DNA of 64,000 nucleotides from Flavobacterium sedimenticola (GCF_030053345.1 NZ_JASGBP010000004.1:124001-188000), one strand, 5' to 3'. Numbered from the stretch's first letter, positions 24,369-33,165 are shown. A program made the numbers and translations. Notes: generated by a model not told the origin, from the sequence alone.

Positions 24369-24857
24369 TCACCGTAAATCTTTAATCATCCAAACCGGAC
24401 AAGTCGAATGCCCGGTATTGCCCAGCGGAGCACAAATATAGTGGAAACCCATTTTTTGATACAAATGTTGCGCGGCTTCCATCTCGGGCAATGTTTCGAG
24501 ATAACATTGGTCGTAGCCAAACGCCGTGGCTGCTTCTAAACAGCGTTGAATCATTTGCTGACCAACACCTTTTCCTCTTACTTCCGATAAAAAGTACATC
24601 TTTTGCAATTCACAAATATTGTCCTCCGTATTGTCGAGTTGGCTGATTCCGCCACCGCCGACTATTTTCCCGTTTTGCTCTACCACATAATAAACAGCTC
24701 TCGGTTTGTGGTAGGTCTCAAACATATAATCAAGTTGGGAATCGGCAAAGGCTGTACCGGTTTTGGGGAAATCATCTGCGATAAAAACCTCACGGATTAC
24801 GGCAGCAATTGCCGAATTATCTTCGGATTGAATTTCCCTGATGAGGATGCTGTTCAT
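24369..24857 (-). CDS. GNAT family N-acetyltransferase
   Basis: A 162-residue single-domain acetyltransferase. The acetyl-CoA loop is visible as FLSEVRGKGVGQQMIQRCLE (motif A, R-G-x-G-x-G/Q). The N-terminus MNSILIREIQSEDNSAIAAV is typical, and the C-terminal LYQKMGFHYI motif is present. The end reads GNTGHSTCPVWMIKDL. Substrate is unknown. It is the first gene of the pair with prmC, but ribosomal-protein or release-factor acetylation should not be assumed. Confidence 0.85.
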   Translation of the reverse strand: MNSILIREIQSEDNSAIAAVIREVFIADDFPKTGTAFADSQLDYMFETYHKPRAVYYVVEQNGKIVGGGGISQLDNTEDNICELQKMYFLSEVRGKGVGQQMIQRCLEAATAFGYDQCYLETLPEMEAAQHLYQKMGFHYICAPLGNTGHSTCPVWMIKDLR

Positions 24858-24873
24858 TGTAAAAGTAATGTCT

Positions 24874-24881
24874 TATTTTTG
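24874..24881 (+). promoter_or_regulatory. -7-like box TATTTTTG upstream of ribD
   Basis: Exact TAnnTTTG about 85 bp before the ribD ATG, in the divergent spacer with the GNAT gene. No TTG at the right spacing. The leader does not match the FMN riboswitch core. Confidence 0.35.
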
Positions 24882-24965
24882 TTTGGTGAAGATACATGAA
24901 ACGCTAAAGACAAACAAGAATAAAACAACAACTTTAAGGGCGTTCCTGACGAACTTAGGCAAAAA

Positions 24966-26009
24966 ATGAAATCGACGGAAGAATTCTACATAAATCGCTG
25001 CATTCAATTGGCCAAAAACGGTTTGGGCACCACCTACCCTAACCCGTTAGTAGGCAGTGTAATTGTGCACAACGGCCGGATTATAGGCGAAGGTTGGCAT
25101 CGAAAAGCCGGCGAGGCTCATGCCGAAGTCAACGCTGTAAATTCGGTAAAAGACAAATCCGTTTTAGCTGAATCTACTCTTTATGTTTCTCTCGAACCTT
25201 GCAGTCATTTCGGCAAAACACCACCTTGTTGTGATTTAATTCTTCACCACAAAATTCCGAATGTGGTCATCGGAACCATCGACCCCAACAGCCAAGTAGC
25301 CGGAACCGGAATTCAAAAACTGATTGCAAACGGCTGCACGGTTACTGTTGGTGTTTTGGAAAAGGAGTGTCACGAATTAAACAAGCGCTTTTTTACGTTT
25401 CACACAAAAAAAAGACCCTACATCATTTTAAAATGGGCCGAAACCACCGATGGTTTTTTGGCGCCACTGTCCAAAAACCAAAACAAACCCGTTTGGATTT
25501 CCAACGCCTATTCCCGTCAGTTAGTACATCAATGGCGCAGTGAAGAGCAGGCTATTTTGGTGGGTACACAAACGGTTTTAGACGACAATCCGAAATTGGA
25601 TGTCAGGGATTGGACGGGTCAAAACCCGGTTCGAATTGTTTTGGATCGCACCGGAAAAATCTCGGAAGTATATCATGTAAAAAACGGCTCCACGAAAACT
25701 ATAGTCATTACGGAACAGGAAAATTTGACTTCAAGCGATACTATTATGTATGAAAATGTTATCTTTGATAGGCAACTAACCCATAAAATTGCTGAAATTT
25801 TATACCATCACGGAATTCAATCGGTGATTGTGGAAGGCGGAAGACAAACGCTTCAAACTTTTATTGATGACCATCTTTGGGATGAGGCCAGGGTTTTTGT
25901 TGGGAAAGTCGAAATCAAAAACGGTATTAAAGCGCCGGTTTTAGAGCGCCGTTTCACATCGATTCCCGTTAAAGGTGACCAACTTAAATTGTATTTGAAC
26001 CATGATTAA
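24966..26009 (+). CDS. ribD: Bifunctional riboflavin biosynthesis deaminase/reductase
   Basis: Two consecutive steps of riboflavin synthesis: deamination of diaminohydroxyphosphoribosylaminopyrimidine, then NADPH reduction of the ribosyl side chain. It has 347 residues. The N-terminal zinc deaminase shows HAEVNAV (His52, Glu54) and EPCSHFGKTPPC (Cys79, Cys88). The C-terminal reductase domain (about 148-347) has KWAETTDGFLA, WRSEEQAILVGTQTVLDDNP and VEGGRQTLQTF. It overlaps the following HAD gene by 8 bp, so they are co-transcribed. No FMN riboswitch is seen upstream. Confidence 0.96.
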   Translation: MKSTEEFYINRCIQLAKNGLGTTYPNPLVGSVIVHNGRIIGEGWHRKAGEAHAEVNAVNSVKDKSVLAESTLYVSLEPCSHFGKTPPCCDLILHHKIPNVVIGTIDPNSQVAGTGIQKLIANGCTVTVGVLEKECHELNKRFFTFHTKKRPYIILKWAETTDGFLAPLSKNQNKPVWISNAYSRQLVHQWRSEEQAILVGTQTVLDDNPKLDVRDWTGQNPVRIVLDRTGKISEVYHVKNGSTKTIVITEQENLTSSDTIMYENVIFDRQLTHKIAEILYHHGIQSVIVEGGRQTLQTFIDDHLWDEARVFVGKVEIKNGIKAPVLERRFTSIPVKGDQLKLYLNHD

Positions 26010-26610
26010 TACTATAATTTTTGATTTTGGCGATGTCTTTATCAATTTGGAAAAAGAAAAATCGATTGAAGAGTTTAAAAAATTAGGACTCAACGGACCA
26101 AATGAAGAATTATTAGCAAAGAATGATTTGTTCGAAAAAGGACACATCTCCGAAATAGAATTTATCGACAGTTTCAAAAAATTTATTCCCAATGCCGAAG
26201 TAGATGCCATTATCAAAGCCTGGAATTCGGTAATAGGCGATTTTCCTTTGTACCGATTGGAGTTTTTGCAGATGCTGTCCGGTAAATACCGTTTGTTTCT
26301 GTTAACCAACACCGATTCCATCCACATCAATCGTTTTGAACACAAGGTAGGCATGTCGTTTTACACCGATTTTTACCGTTGTTTCGAAAAAGTCTATTAT
26401 TCTTATGAAATGGGTATGCGGAAACCACAGCCGGAAATATTCACTACTATTATAAACAAACACGATTTGTCACCGAAGCGTACACTGTTTGTTGATGACA
26501 AAAAAGACAATACGGATGTGGCAGCCCAATTAGGACTTCATGTGTGGAATTTGCAAGTCGGCACCGACGACGTGATAAATTTATTTGACCAAAAACACTT
26601 ACCGTTGTAA
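26002..26610 (+). CDS. HAD-superfamily phosphatase (YihX-like)
   Basis: A 202-residue HAD hydrolase. Motif I is DFGDVF with nucleophile Asp8 and acid Asp11; motif II is LLTNTDS; the motif III lysine lies in MGMRKPQPEIF; motif IV is LFVDDKKDN. The alpha-helical cap between motifs I and II fits subfamily I. It overlaps the end of ribD by 8 bp. The riboflavin pathway needs a HAD-type phosphatase to dephosphorylate the RibD product, so a role there is a plausible inference from context. YihX-type enzymes act on sugar phosphates, and substrate cannot be read from sequence. Confidence 0.88.
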   Translation: MINTIIFDFGDVFINLEKEKSIEEFKKLGLNGPNEELLAKNDLFEKGHISEIEFIDSFKKFIPNAEVDAIIKAWNSVIGDFPLYRLEFLQMLSGKYRLFLLTNTDSIHINRFEHKVGMSFYTDFYRCFEKVYYSYEMGMRKPQPEIFTTIINKHDLSPKRTLFVDDKKDNTDVAAQLGLHVWNLQVGTDDVINLFDQKHLPL

Positions 26611-26642
26611 ATTCCGAGCTCCAATGTATTGGAATTTCAAAC

Positions 26643-27245
26643 ATGAAAGACACTTATAATACCCTTGCCCAGCCCTCTCCGGAAATTTTATACAAAGAAA
26701 AAAACAGCAAATTCTTTGGTTACGCCTTCCCGATTGAGTCTGAAGAAGACGTTAAGACACATCTTGAGGCTTTACGAAAGCAACATCACGGTGCTGTTCA
26801 TTTTTGCTATGCTTTTCAATTGGGAACCGATACCGTTTACTTCCGAGCCAACGATGACGGCGAACCCGGCAACTCGGCCGGGATGCCTATTTACGGTCAG
26901 ATTCAGTCGTTTGGCGTGACGAATGTTTTGGTGGTCGTAGTTCGATTTTTTGGCGGAGTAAAATTAGGTGTCGGCGGATTGATTTCGGCCTACCGAACCA
27001 CGGCACAAATGGCTTTGGCTGGAGCCGACATTATCGAAAAAACCATCAATGTTCATTTCGTTATTTCGTTTGACTACAAAAACATGAATAAAGTGATGCG
27101 CATCATCAAGGAAAAAAACCTAGAAATCGTGGCTCAAAAAATGGAAGAAAGCTGTCAAATTGAGATTGCCACCCGAAAAAAAAATGCCGAAAAAGTATTC
27201 GACATTTTTACTGCTTTGTTTGAAATTGACATCCAAAAAGTTTAG
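26643..27245 (+). CDS. YigZ/IMPACT family protein
   Basis: A 200-residue protein of the UPF0029 (IMPACT/YigZ) family. The signature RANDDGEPGNSAGMPIYGQI and VVVVRFFGGVKLGVGGLISAY are complete. A C-terminal ferredoxin-like DUF1949 domain covers about 135-200. The eukaryotic relative IMPACT binds GCN1; bacterial YigZ function is unclear. It lies 32 bp behind the HAD gene, possibly the same transcript as ribD. It converges with the thioesterase gene, the stops overlapping. Confidence 0.9.
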   Translation: MKDTYNTLAQPSPEILYKEKNSKFFGYAFPIESEEDVKTHLEALRKQHHGAVHFCYAFQLGTDTVYFRANDDGEPGNSAGMPIYGQIQSFGVTNVLVVVVRFFGGVKLGVGGLISAYRTTAQMALAGADIIEKTINVHFVISFDYKNMNKVMRIIKEKNLEIVAQKMEESCQIEIATRKKNAEKVFDIFTALFEIDIQKV

Positions 27246-27640
27246 CGGTTCATCACATCCAAAATGTATTGCGGCGGCGGTATGGCTTTTCCTAATTTTA
27301 CGTCCACAAAAACCAATACAAAATGTGCAGTTGTTAATAACTCGTCGTTTTCATTGCGAATTTCGCAATCAAATTCTATCTTCACTGAGGATTGACTTTT
27401 GAACTTGGTAATCACTGTAAGTAAGTCATCATAACGTGCTGGTTTTTTGTAATTTATAGTCATGGAAACGATGGGAAGTGCAATTCCGCTTTCTTCGAGT
27501 GATTTATATGAAATCCCTTTATTTCTAAGCCATTCCACGCGTCCCATCTCAAAATAAGGCACATAATTCCCGTGATAAACGACACTCATTTGATCGGTTT
27601 CGGAGTAACGAACTCTAACTTGAATCTGATGTTCTTTCAT
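27242..27640 (-). CDS. Acyl-CoA thioesterase (4HBT/YbgC family)
   Basis: A 132-residue hotdog-fold thioesterase. The 4HBT active-site stretch YSETDQMSVVYHGNYVPYFE (12-31) carries the conserved Asp16 and the Y-H-x-N-Y segment; SMTINYKKPARYDD marks the central strand. Hydrolyses acyl-CoA thioesters in related proteins; chain-length preference unknown. Divergent from dnaA, sharing a ~190-bp spacer. No signal peptide. Confidence 0.9.
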   Translation of the reverse strand: MKEHQIQVRVRYSETDQMSVVYHGNYVPYFEMGRVEWLRNKGISYKSLEESGIALPIVSMTINYKKPARYDDLLTVITKFKSQSSVKIEFDCEIRNENDELLTTAHFVLVFVDVKLGKAIPPPQYILDVMNR

Positions 27641-27732
27641 CTGTTTTTTTTGCTTTTAATCTATAATCAACTAATCTCTGTACAACAATATTTTTAAAAA
27701 ATCAATACCCTTAAAATTTTTTTTAACGAATT

Positions 27733-27741
27733 TTATTCACA
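27733..27741 (+). promoter_or_regulatory. DnaA box TTATTCACA upstream of dnaA
   Basis: Exact match to the DnaA-box consensus TTATNCACA. It lies immediately before a -7-like box CATATTTG (27740-27747), which it overlaps. The position suits autorepression of dnaA. Only one good box is seen, so this spacer alone is not convincing as an origin. Confidence 0.55.
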
Positions 27742-27761
27742 TATTTGTTATCCCGAAAAAC

Positions 27762-27785
27762 ACGACCATTTTCAGGGTCGTTTTT
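27762..27785 (+). terminator. Attenuator-like hairpin in the dnaA leader
   Basis: ACGACC (27762-27767) pairs with GGTCGT (27776-27781) around an 8-nt loop, followed by TTTTT. It lies about 45 nt before the dnaA ATG and downstream of the probable promoter, so a fraction of transcripts could end here. Confidence 0.5.
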
Positions 27786-27828
27786 GACAAAATAACCTAA
27801 CACTAATTACTGTAATTTTAACTTAAAT

Positions 27829-29256
27829 ATGAACAAAACTGCGCAATCGGTATGGGAAAACTGTCTTGAGTTCATAAAAGACAATATTCAGGAACAAGCT
27901 TTCAAAACTTGGTTCGAACCGATTAAATCAGTGGAGCTCACTGATAACGCTTTGTACATACAAGTGCCTAGTAAATTCTTCTACGAATGGCTCGAGGAAC
28001 ATTACGTGAAATTATTGAAAGTGGCGTTAACCAAAGAACTCGGAAAAAACGCAAAGTTACTCTATAAAATCAAAATGGAAAACACTTATGGCAACAAACA
28101 ACCATTTACGGAACAGTTGCCGAGTGCGCATCGCAGCCCGATTAAATCACAAGATGTTGATGCTCCGTTTAAAAACCTCAATCCGGAACTGAAAAATCCT
28201 TTCGTCATTCCGGGTATCCGAAATTTAAAAATTGAGTCGCAACTCAACCCGAATTACAGTTTTGACAATTTCCTGGAAGGCGATTCCAACCGTTTGGCGC
28301 GCTCTGCCGGTATGGCGGTAGCCAACAAACCGGGCGGAACTTCTTTCAATCCGTTGTTGATTTTCGGTGGTGTTGGATTGGGTAAAACACACTTGGCACA
28401 TGCTATAGGTGTGGAAATCAAAGACAAATATCCCGAAAAAACCGTATTGTATATTTCTGCCGAAGTTTTCACGCAACAATATATCGATTCGGTAAAAAAG
28501 AACAACCGAAACGACTTCATTCACTTCTATCAATTAATCGACGTATTGATTATTGATGATGTGCAATTCTTATCCGGAAAATCAGGAACGCAAGATGTAT
28601 TCTTCCATATTTTCAACTATTTGCACCAAAACGGCAAGCAAGTTATTCTAACTTCCGACAAAGCGCCGGTTGACATGCAAGACATTGAGCAACGCTTATT
28701 GTCGCGTTTCAAATGGGGATTGTCTGCCGAGTTACACCAACCGGATTATGAAACCCGAATCTCCATCTTAAAAAACATTTTGTACCGCGACGGTGTGGAA
28801 ATGCCGGAAGAGATTGTAGAATATGTAGCCCGCAACATCAAATCGAACGTGCGAGAATTGGAAGGCGCTATTATTTCGCTAATCGCCCAATCTTCCTTCA
28901 ACAAAAAAGAAGTGACGTTGGATTTGGCAAAAAATGTAGTGGAGAAATTTGTAAAAAATGTGAAGAGAGAAATCTCTATCGACTATATCCAAAAAGTAGT
29001 TTCCGATTATTTCCAATTGGATGTGGATACTTTACAATCCAAAACCCGTAAACGTCATGTGGTTCAGGCGCGACAATTGGCCATGTTTTTTGCCAAAAAA
29101 TTCACCAAATCGTCTTTGGCCAACATCGGTTCTCAAATTGGCGACCGCGATCACGCAACCGTACTGCACGCCTGTAAAACCGTTGACAACTTGGTTTCAA
29201 CCGACAAACAGTTTAAAAAGTTTGTCGAAGATATTCACAAAAAGTTATCGCTCTAA
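27829..29256 (+). CDS. dnaA: Chromosomal replication initiator protein DnaA
   Basis: AAA+ initiator that binds DnaA boxes and melts the origin. It has 475 residues and the standard four-domain layout. Domain I covers about 1-90 (VWENCLEFIKDNIQEQAFKTW), followed by a short linker. The AAA+ core has Walker A GGVGLGKTH near 180-188 and Walker B LIIDDVQFL near 240-248. The domain IV helix-turn-helix is about 375-475 with the signature GDRDHATVLHACK. ATG 27829 gives the family N-terminus. A DnaA box and a hairpin lie upstream. Followed at 40 bp by a tyrosine phosphatase gene on the same strand. Confidence 0.98.
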   Translation: MNKTAQSVWENCLEFIKDNIQEQAFKTWFEPIKSVELTDNALYIQVPSKFFYEWLEEHYVKLLKVALTKELGKNAKLLYKIKMENTYGNKQPFTEQLPSAHRSPIKSQDVDAPFKNLNPELKNPFVIPGIRNLKIESQLNPNYSFDNFLEGDSNRLARSAGMAVANKPGGTSFNPLLIFGGVGLGKTHLAHAIGVEIKDKYPEKTVLYISAEVFTQQYIDSVKKNNRNDFIHFYQLIDVLIIDDVQFLSGKSGTQDVFFHIFNYLHQNGKQVILTSDKAPVDMQDIEQRLLSRFKWGLSAELHQPDYETRISILKNILYRDGVEMPEEIVEYVARNIKSNVRELEGAIISLIAQSSFNKKEVTLDLAKNVVEKFVKNVKREISIDYIQKVVSDYFQLDVDTLQSKTRKRHVVQARQLAMFFAKKFTKSSLANIGSQIGDRDHATVLHACKTVDNLVSTDKQFKKFVEDIHKKLSL

Positions 29257-29296
29257 TTGGGTTTTTGCCTAAGTTTGCAACTTAGAAAAAAACAAT

Positions 29297-29764
29297 ATGC
29301 CCGTTAAAATTTTAATGGTTTGCTTAGGTAATATTTGCCGATCTCCATTGGCAGAAGGAATATTGGCATCCAAACTTCCCGTTGACAAATTTTTTGTTGA
29401 TTCGGCCGGAACCGGTAATTATCATATCGGGAAACAACCGGACCAGCGTTCGATTTTAGTCGCCCAAAAAAACGGGTTGGATATCACCCGCCAAAAAGCC
29501 AGACAATTTTCACCCAAAGATTTTGACGAATTTGATTATATCTATGTCATGGACAGTTCTAATTACGACCATGTAATCGAATTGGCTAAAACCGAGGCGC
29601 AAAAATCCAAAGTCGACATGATTTTAAATCAGTTGTTTCCGGGCGAAAATGTAGATGTGCCCGATCCGTATTACGGCCTGCAAAACGGGTTTGACATGGT
29701 GTATGAAATGCTCAATGAAACCTGTGATATTTTAGCCCGAAAATTATTGGAGAAACACTCATGA
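29297..29764 (+). CDS. Low-molecular-weight protein-tyrosine phosphatase
   Basis: A 155-residue LMW-PTP. The P-loop CLGNICRS is at residues 9-16 (nucleophile Cys9, Arg15), and the general-acid loop DVPDPYYG lies near the C-terminal third. Related enzymes dephosphorylate tyrosine kinases of capsule synthesis or arginine phosphate, but neither partner is in this window. The stop overlaps the ATG of the next gene (ATGA), so the two are translationally coupled and may be read together with dnaA. Confidence 0.93.
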   Translation: MPVKILMVCLGNICRSPLAEGILASKLPVDKFFVDSAGTGNYHIGKQPDQRSILVAQKNGLDITRQKARQFSPKDFDEFDYIYVMDSSNYDHVIELAKTEAQKSKVDMILNQLFPGENVDVPDPYYGLQNGFDMVYEMLNETCDILARKLLEKHS

Positions 29765-30483
29765 ATACTCCCGCACTCAAAGGAAAATTATACCTGATTC
29801 CGACCACATTGGGCGAAATGAATCCCGATGATGTACTGCCTCAAACCATCAGACGAGCAATTGACTTCATTGACACGTATATTGTTGAAAACGAAAAAAC
29901 GGCTCGAAGATTCATCAAATCGGTTCATCCTTCAAAAGTGCAAGCCCATTTGAAGATTTCATTACTTAACAAACACACCGAAATAGCCGAACACAATGCC
30001 ATGATTGCTCCTTGTTTACAGGGAATCAATGTCGGTTTGATGAGTGAAGCCGGCTGCCCGGGTGTAGCCGATCCCGGTGCTGCCATTGTAAAAATAGCCC
30101 ACGAAAAAGGGATTCAAGTGGTACCTTTAGTAGGCCCGTCTTCTATCCTGTTGGCATTAATGGCCTCGGGCATGAACGGACAAAGTTTTGCTTTTAACGG
30201 TTATTTACCGATTGATAAAGGAGAAAAAAAATCGGCTTTAAAAAACTTCGAGAAATTATCTTCCGATAAAAACCAATCCCAAATTTTTATTGAAACCCCG
30301 TATCGCAACAACAAACTTTTAGAGGATATTTTGGCAGCTTTACAACCCAACACCCATTTGTGTATTGCAGCTGATATTACACTGCCCACCGAATATATCA
30401 AGACCTTGCGCGTGGCCGATTGGAAAAAAACAAAGGTCGATTTACACAACCGACCTTGTATTTTTATCATTCATAAAATGTAG
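29761..30483 (+). CDS. SAM-dependent methyltransferase of the tetrapyrrole methylase fold (RsmI-like)
   Basis: A 240-residue protein of the tetrapyrrole-methylase superfamily, related to RsmI, which 2'-O-methylates C1402 of 16S rRNA. Family marks: the start GKLYLIPTTLGEMNPDDVLP (in RsmI the equivalent is GTLYVVATPIGNLxD), MSEAGCPGVADPGAAIV and PLVGPSSILLALMASGMNG. The diverged N-terminal motif indicates the RsmI-like branch found in Bacteroidota, which often coexists with a true rsmI, so the rRNA target is an inference. Overlaps the phosphatase gene by 4 bp. Confidence 0.85.
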   Translation: MNTPALKGKLYLIPTTLGEMNPDDVLPQTIRRAIDFIDTYIVENEKTARRFIKSVHPSKVQAHLKISLLNKHTEIAEHNAMIAPCLQGINVGLMSEAGCPGVADPGAAIVKIAHEKGIQVVPLVGPSSILLALMASGMNGQSFAFNGYLPIDKGEKKSALKNFEKLSSDKNQSQIFIETPYRNNKLLEDILAALQPNTHLCIAADITLPTEYIKTLRVADWKKTKVDLHNRPCIFIIHKM

Positions 30484-30487
30484 TTGC

Positions 30488-31123
30488 TTATTGCACTTTG
30501 GCGTTTTTAACGGCTTTGATTCTACGGGTATCAAACCCACCAAACTCTTTTAAATACGTTTTCACAGAGGTTCCGTATTCGTCTCTGCATTTTCGTTCGC
30601 CACGTGTATTTAAAAATCGTTTTACCGAACCACTGCCGCCCAAGTGTGCGGCTGCTAAAATACCCGATTCGGTAATTTTAACACCGTCAATAACTTCACC
30701 TTCAAAATCGTTAATATACTTTCTCAAATCGTATTTGTGTTTGGAAAGCAATGTAACAAAGGCTTTTTCCTGGAGCTTGGGATTGTTTAAAAACGCATCA
30801 CTGTCGTGAATGCCGATTGATTTTAATGTACTAACACCGAATTGGTATTTTCCTAAATAACCCAGCGTATTTATTTTTTTGTATTTGCCTTGTGATTCTT
30901 TGTGTGCAATAGCGTCTTTGTATCCAATAAAATACTTTCCTTTAAAAGGAATCTGAATGTCAAAATTAGCAATGTCTTTTTGAGAAGGAAAAACGTATAA
31001 AAGTTTTTCATTTTCATCGACATTCGAACCGAAGTCGATTGGGGAAAATAGTGGTTTAAAACCTGAGCTGATGAAAGCTACTGTTAGTAGGATGGATGTG
31101 TAAAAAATTCCTTTTTTTATCAT
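30488..31123 (-). CDS. Secreted lysozyme-like / lytic transglycosylase-fold protein
   Basis: A 211-residue protein with an N-terminal signal anchor or signal peptide (YTSILLTVAFISSGF, about 8-22). The central part DAIAHKESQGKYKKINTLGY followed by GKYQFGVSTLKSIGI resembles SLT/phage-lysozyme domains, where the Glu after the first helix is catalytic and the G-x-Y-Q-F motif lines the cleft. A later conserved stretch AAHLGGSGSVKRFL also fits that fold. Likely cleaves or remodels peptidoglycan, but I do not assign a named family. It has its own -7 box, and converges with the RsmI-like gene. Confidence 0.65.
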   Translation of the reverse strand: MIKKGIFYTSILLTVAFISSGFKPLFSPIDFGSNVDENEKLLYVFPSQKDIANFDIQIPFKGKYFIGYKDAIAHKESQGKYKKINTLGYLGKYQFGVSTLKSIGIHDSDAFLNNPKLQEKAFVTLLSKHKYDLRKYINDFEGEVIDGVKITESGILAAAHLGGSGSVKRFLNTRGERKCRDEYGTSVKTYLKEFGGFDTRRIKAVKNAKVQ

Positions 31124-31170
31124 TTAGTGTGATTTCTCAAGCGCTGTCACCGACTTGAAATTACCGGGTG

Positions 31171-31178
31171 CAAATATA
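31171..31178 (-). promoter_or_regulatory. -7 promoter box TATATTTG for the lysozyme-like gene
   Basis: Exact TAnnTTTG on the minus strand, followed by CACCCG as in the tRNA-Met promoter. It lies 48 bp before ATG 31123, separating this gene from the dapF operon upstream. Confidence 0.6.
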
Positions 31179-31220
31179 CAACTATTTTTAGAAAATTGAA
31201 TATCAAGCAGTTAAACTACC

Positions 31221-32132
31221 TTAAAAGTAGATTAAATGCAACTTCGACCCGCCGCTCCCCTTGATTTCAAACGTTGGAGCCGGAATTTTGATGGTATTTA
31301 AAATTGTTAAAACTGTCTTAACAAAATGTGATTTGGTTTCAATTTTCGTCAGATCAACGTCGAGACTAAGGTAAAATTGACGGTATCTTTGCGACTCCGG
31401 AAGAAAAACAGTATTGACCAATTCGTCATTTCCGGTAATCATACCTTCGGCACCATACCCTATGGCTACATTAAGCCATTTCGGAATCTTAGAAGATTTG
31501 GCAAAAGAATGCAGATTAAAAGACAGCCAATAGGTTTGCCCATTGTAATCTTTCAGTATTTGCTCTTGTAGTGAACTTCCCAAAACAGTAGGACGAGCCG
31601 AAGCGTAAGGCGTAGTATGAAAGGAAAATTTGGGTACAATACGCTGTTCTTTCCAGAGCAATTCCTGAGAGACAAAAAGAGCAGTTCCCGAAACATTCGC
31701 CACAACATCGCCCCAAGAAGCACCCCAATTGGCCGAATAACCGTCGAAAACCTCAACAGCCGTCAGAAAGGTTAATCCTATGGTGGAACCGTAAATTAAT
31801 TGGGATTTTCTGTTGCCACCGGCCCATTTCATGGCATTGGCTCCGAAGCTCCCCAAATGATAGGATGAAAATACATGTCCGGCTTTGTCCATTTGCAGCC
31901 ATTCGGCATTGTCATTGATGAAATGAAAATCGGAACGCGGATAGTCAGCATACCAAGCCTGGTTGAGCCCAATCAAAGCCGCTGTCCCTAAGGTAGCCTC
32001 AGTAATGATTAATGTATTTAGTCGCCTTTTGTGTAAGGAATCTGAAGGCTTTAAAAAACGCTCAACGGCATTTTGAGCCGAGAGCATACTCGACACCAAT
32101 AGCCATCCTACTATGTAAAATCGTTTCCCCAA
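31221..32132 (-). CDS. DUF2279 family exported protein
   Basis: A 303-residue protein with a signal peptide (FYIVGWLLVSSMLSAQ, 5-20). It matches the DUF2279 (YfiM-like) family: LIGLNQAWYADYPRSDFHF, MDKAGHVFSSYHLGSFGANA and SANWGASWGDVVANVSGTA. Predicted strands toward the C-terminus and the lack of a long cytoplasmic part suggest an outer-membrane or periplasmic protein. Function unknown. It is the last gene of the dapF-GNAT-mltG operon, 4 bp behind mltG, consistent with a cell-envelope role. Confidence 0.82.
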   Translation of the reverse strand: MGKRFYIVGWLLVSSMLSAQNAVERFLKPSDSLHKRRLNTLIITEATLGTAALIGLNQAWYADYPRSDFHFINDNAEWLQMDKAGHVFSSYHLGSFGANAMKWAGGNRKSQLIYGSTIGLTFLTAVEVFDGYSANWGASWGDVVANVSGTALFVSQELLWKEQRIVPKFSFHTTPYASARPTVLGSSLQEQILKDYNGQTYWLSFNLHSFAKSSKIPKWLNVAIGYGAEGMITGNDELVNTVFLPESQRYRQFYLSLDVDLTKIETKSHFVKTVLTILNTIKIPAPTFEIKGSGGSKLHLIYF

Positions 32133-32136
32133 ACCA

Positions 32137-33165
32137 TTATCGTTTGGTTCCCAGTGTATTTAACCAATCGGCATACTTTTTCGCATTTACCTCATGTTGC
32201 GCCATAGTCGCCGCAAATTCGTGGTATCCGAATCGTTCCACGCTGGCGCAGAAATAAAGATAGTTGTGCTTTTCGGCATTTAAAACCGCATCGATCGCAT
32301 TAATATCGGGCATGGCTATAGGTCCGGGCGGCAATCCTTCATTTTGATACGTATTGTAGGGTGAGTTAATAAACAAGTCGTTGTACAAAACGCGTTTTAT
32401 GATTTGATTAAAATCGTTGTCTCTTAATTTGAGCGCATAAATCACGGTTGGATCGGCCTGCAATTTCATCCCGTCTCGCAATCGGTTGAGATACACACCC
32501 GCCACAGTTGGTCGCTCACTTTTCTTAGTCGTTTCCTTGTGAACTATAGACGCCAAAGTAATTACCTGAACCGGCGTCAAGTTTAAATCGGCGGCTTTGG
32601 CGATGCGCTCTTTGGTCCAAAAACGATTGTATTCTTCGAGCATTTTATCCCTGAATTTTTCAGCCGATACATTCCAATAAAACTCATACGTATTCGGCAA
32701 AAACATGGCAAAAACATTCTCTTTGGTAAAACCGTTTTTCTCCAGAAAAATACTGTCCCGGAATGTTGCCAAGAGTTTTGTGGTATCGGGCTCAATTTGC
32801 GAACTAATCCGCTCACACAAATTTTCGAGGCGCTCCTGATTGTTGAAGGCTAATTTTACCGGAACGTTTCTACGCATGGCGCTTACCAATTGAAACGCGC
32901 TCATCCCTTTTTTGAGCAAAAACCTTCCGGCTTTGACATTTTCGGGATACGAACGGAGTTTGGCTATAAATTCGAAGCTGCCGCTGTTTTTTATATAAGG
33001 GGCAATGATGCGCTGTACGTCTTCGTATTTTGAATCGGTTGGGATTTCAACATAGATTTCCGCTTTGTCAAAAGTAGTATTGGAGGTAAAAAATTGAATG
33101 TAAAGAAACAACACTACCAAAAAACCAATGGCAGCTGTAATTTTGAGGATTTTACTTTTGTTCAA
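32137..33165 (-). CDS. mltG: Endolytic murein transglycosylase MltG (YceG family)
   Basis: Inner-membrane lytic transglycosylase that cuts nascent glycan strands and sets their length. It has 342 residues, with one N-terminal TM helix (ITAAIGFLVVLFLYIQFF, about 9-26). The YceG domain has the catalytic glutamate in ASIVHKETTKKSERPTVAGV, and the signature NTYQNEGLPPGPIAMP lies near residues 275-290. It follows the GNAT gene by 18 bp and is followed by the DUF2279 gene after 4 bp. Confidence 0.95.
   Translation of the reverse strand: MNKSKILKITAAIGFLVVLFLYIQFFTSNTTFDKAEIYVEIPTDSKYEDVQRIIAPYIKNSGSFEFIAKLRSYPENVKAGRFLLKKGMSAFQLVSAMRRNVPVKLAFNNQERLENLCERISSQIEPDTTKLLATFRDSIFLEKNGFTKENVFAMFLPNTYEFYWNVSAEKFRDKMLEEYNRFWTKERIAKAADLNLTPVQVITLASIVHKETTKKSERPTVAGVYLNRLRDGMKLQADPTVIYALKLRDNDFNQIIKRVLYNDLFINSPYNTYQNEGLPPGPIAMPDINAIDAVLNAEKHNYLYFCASVERFGYHEFAATMAQHEVNAKKYADWLNTLGTKR

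Noticed and set aside
24882..24965. FMN riboswitch before ribD
   Set aside because: The leader lacks the conserved FMN-aptamer core; only a small GTTC/GAAC stem is present.
27641..27828. Chromosomal origin (oriC) upstream of dnaA
   Set aside because: Only one good DnaA box and no cluster or clear unwinding array; origin position would need GC-skew over the whole chromosome.
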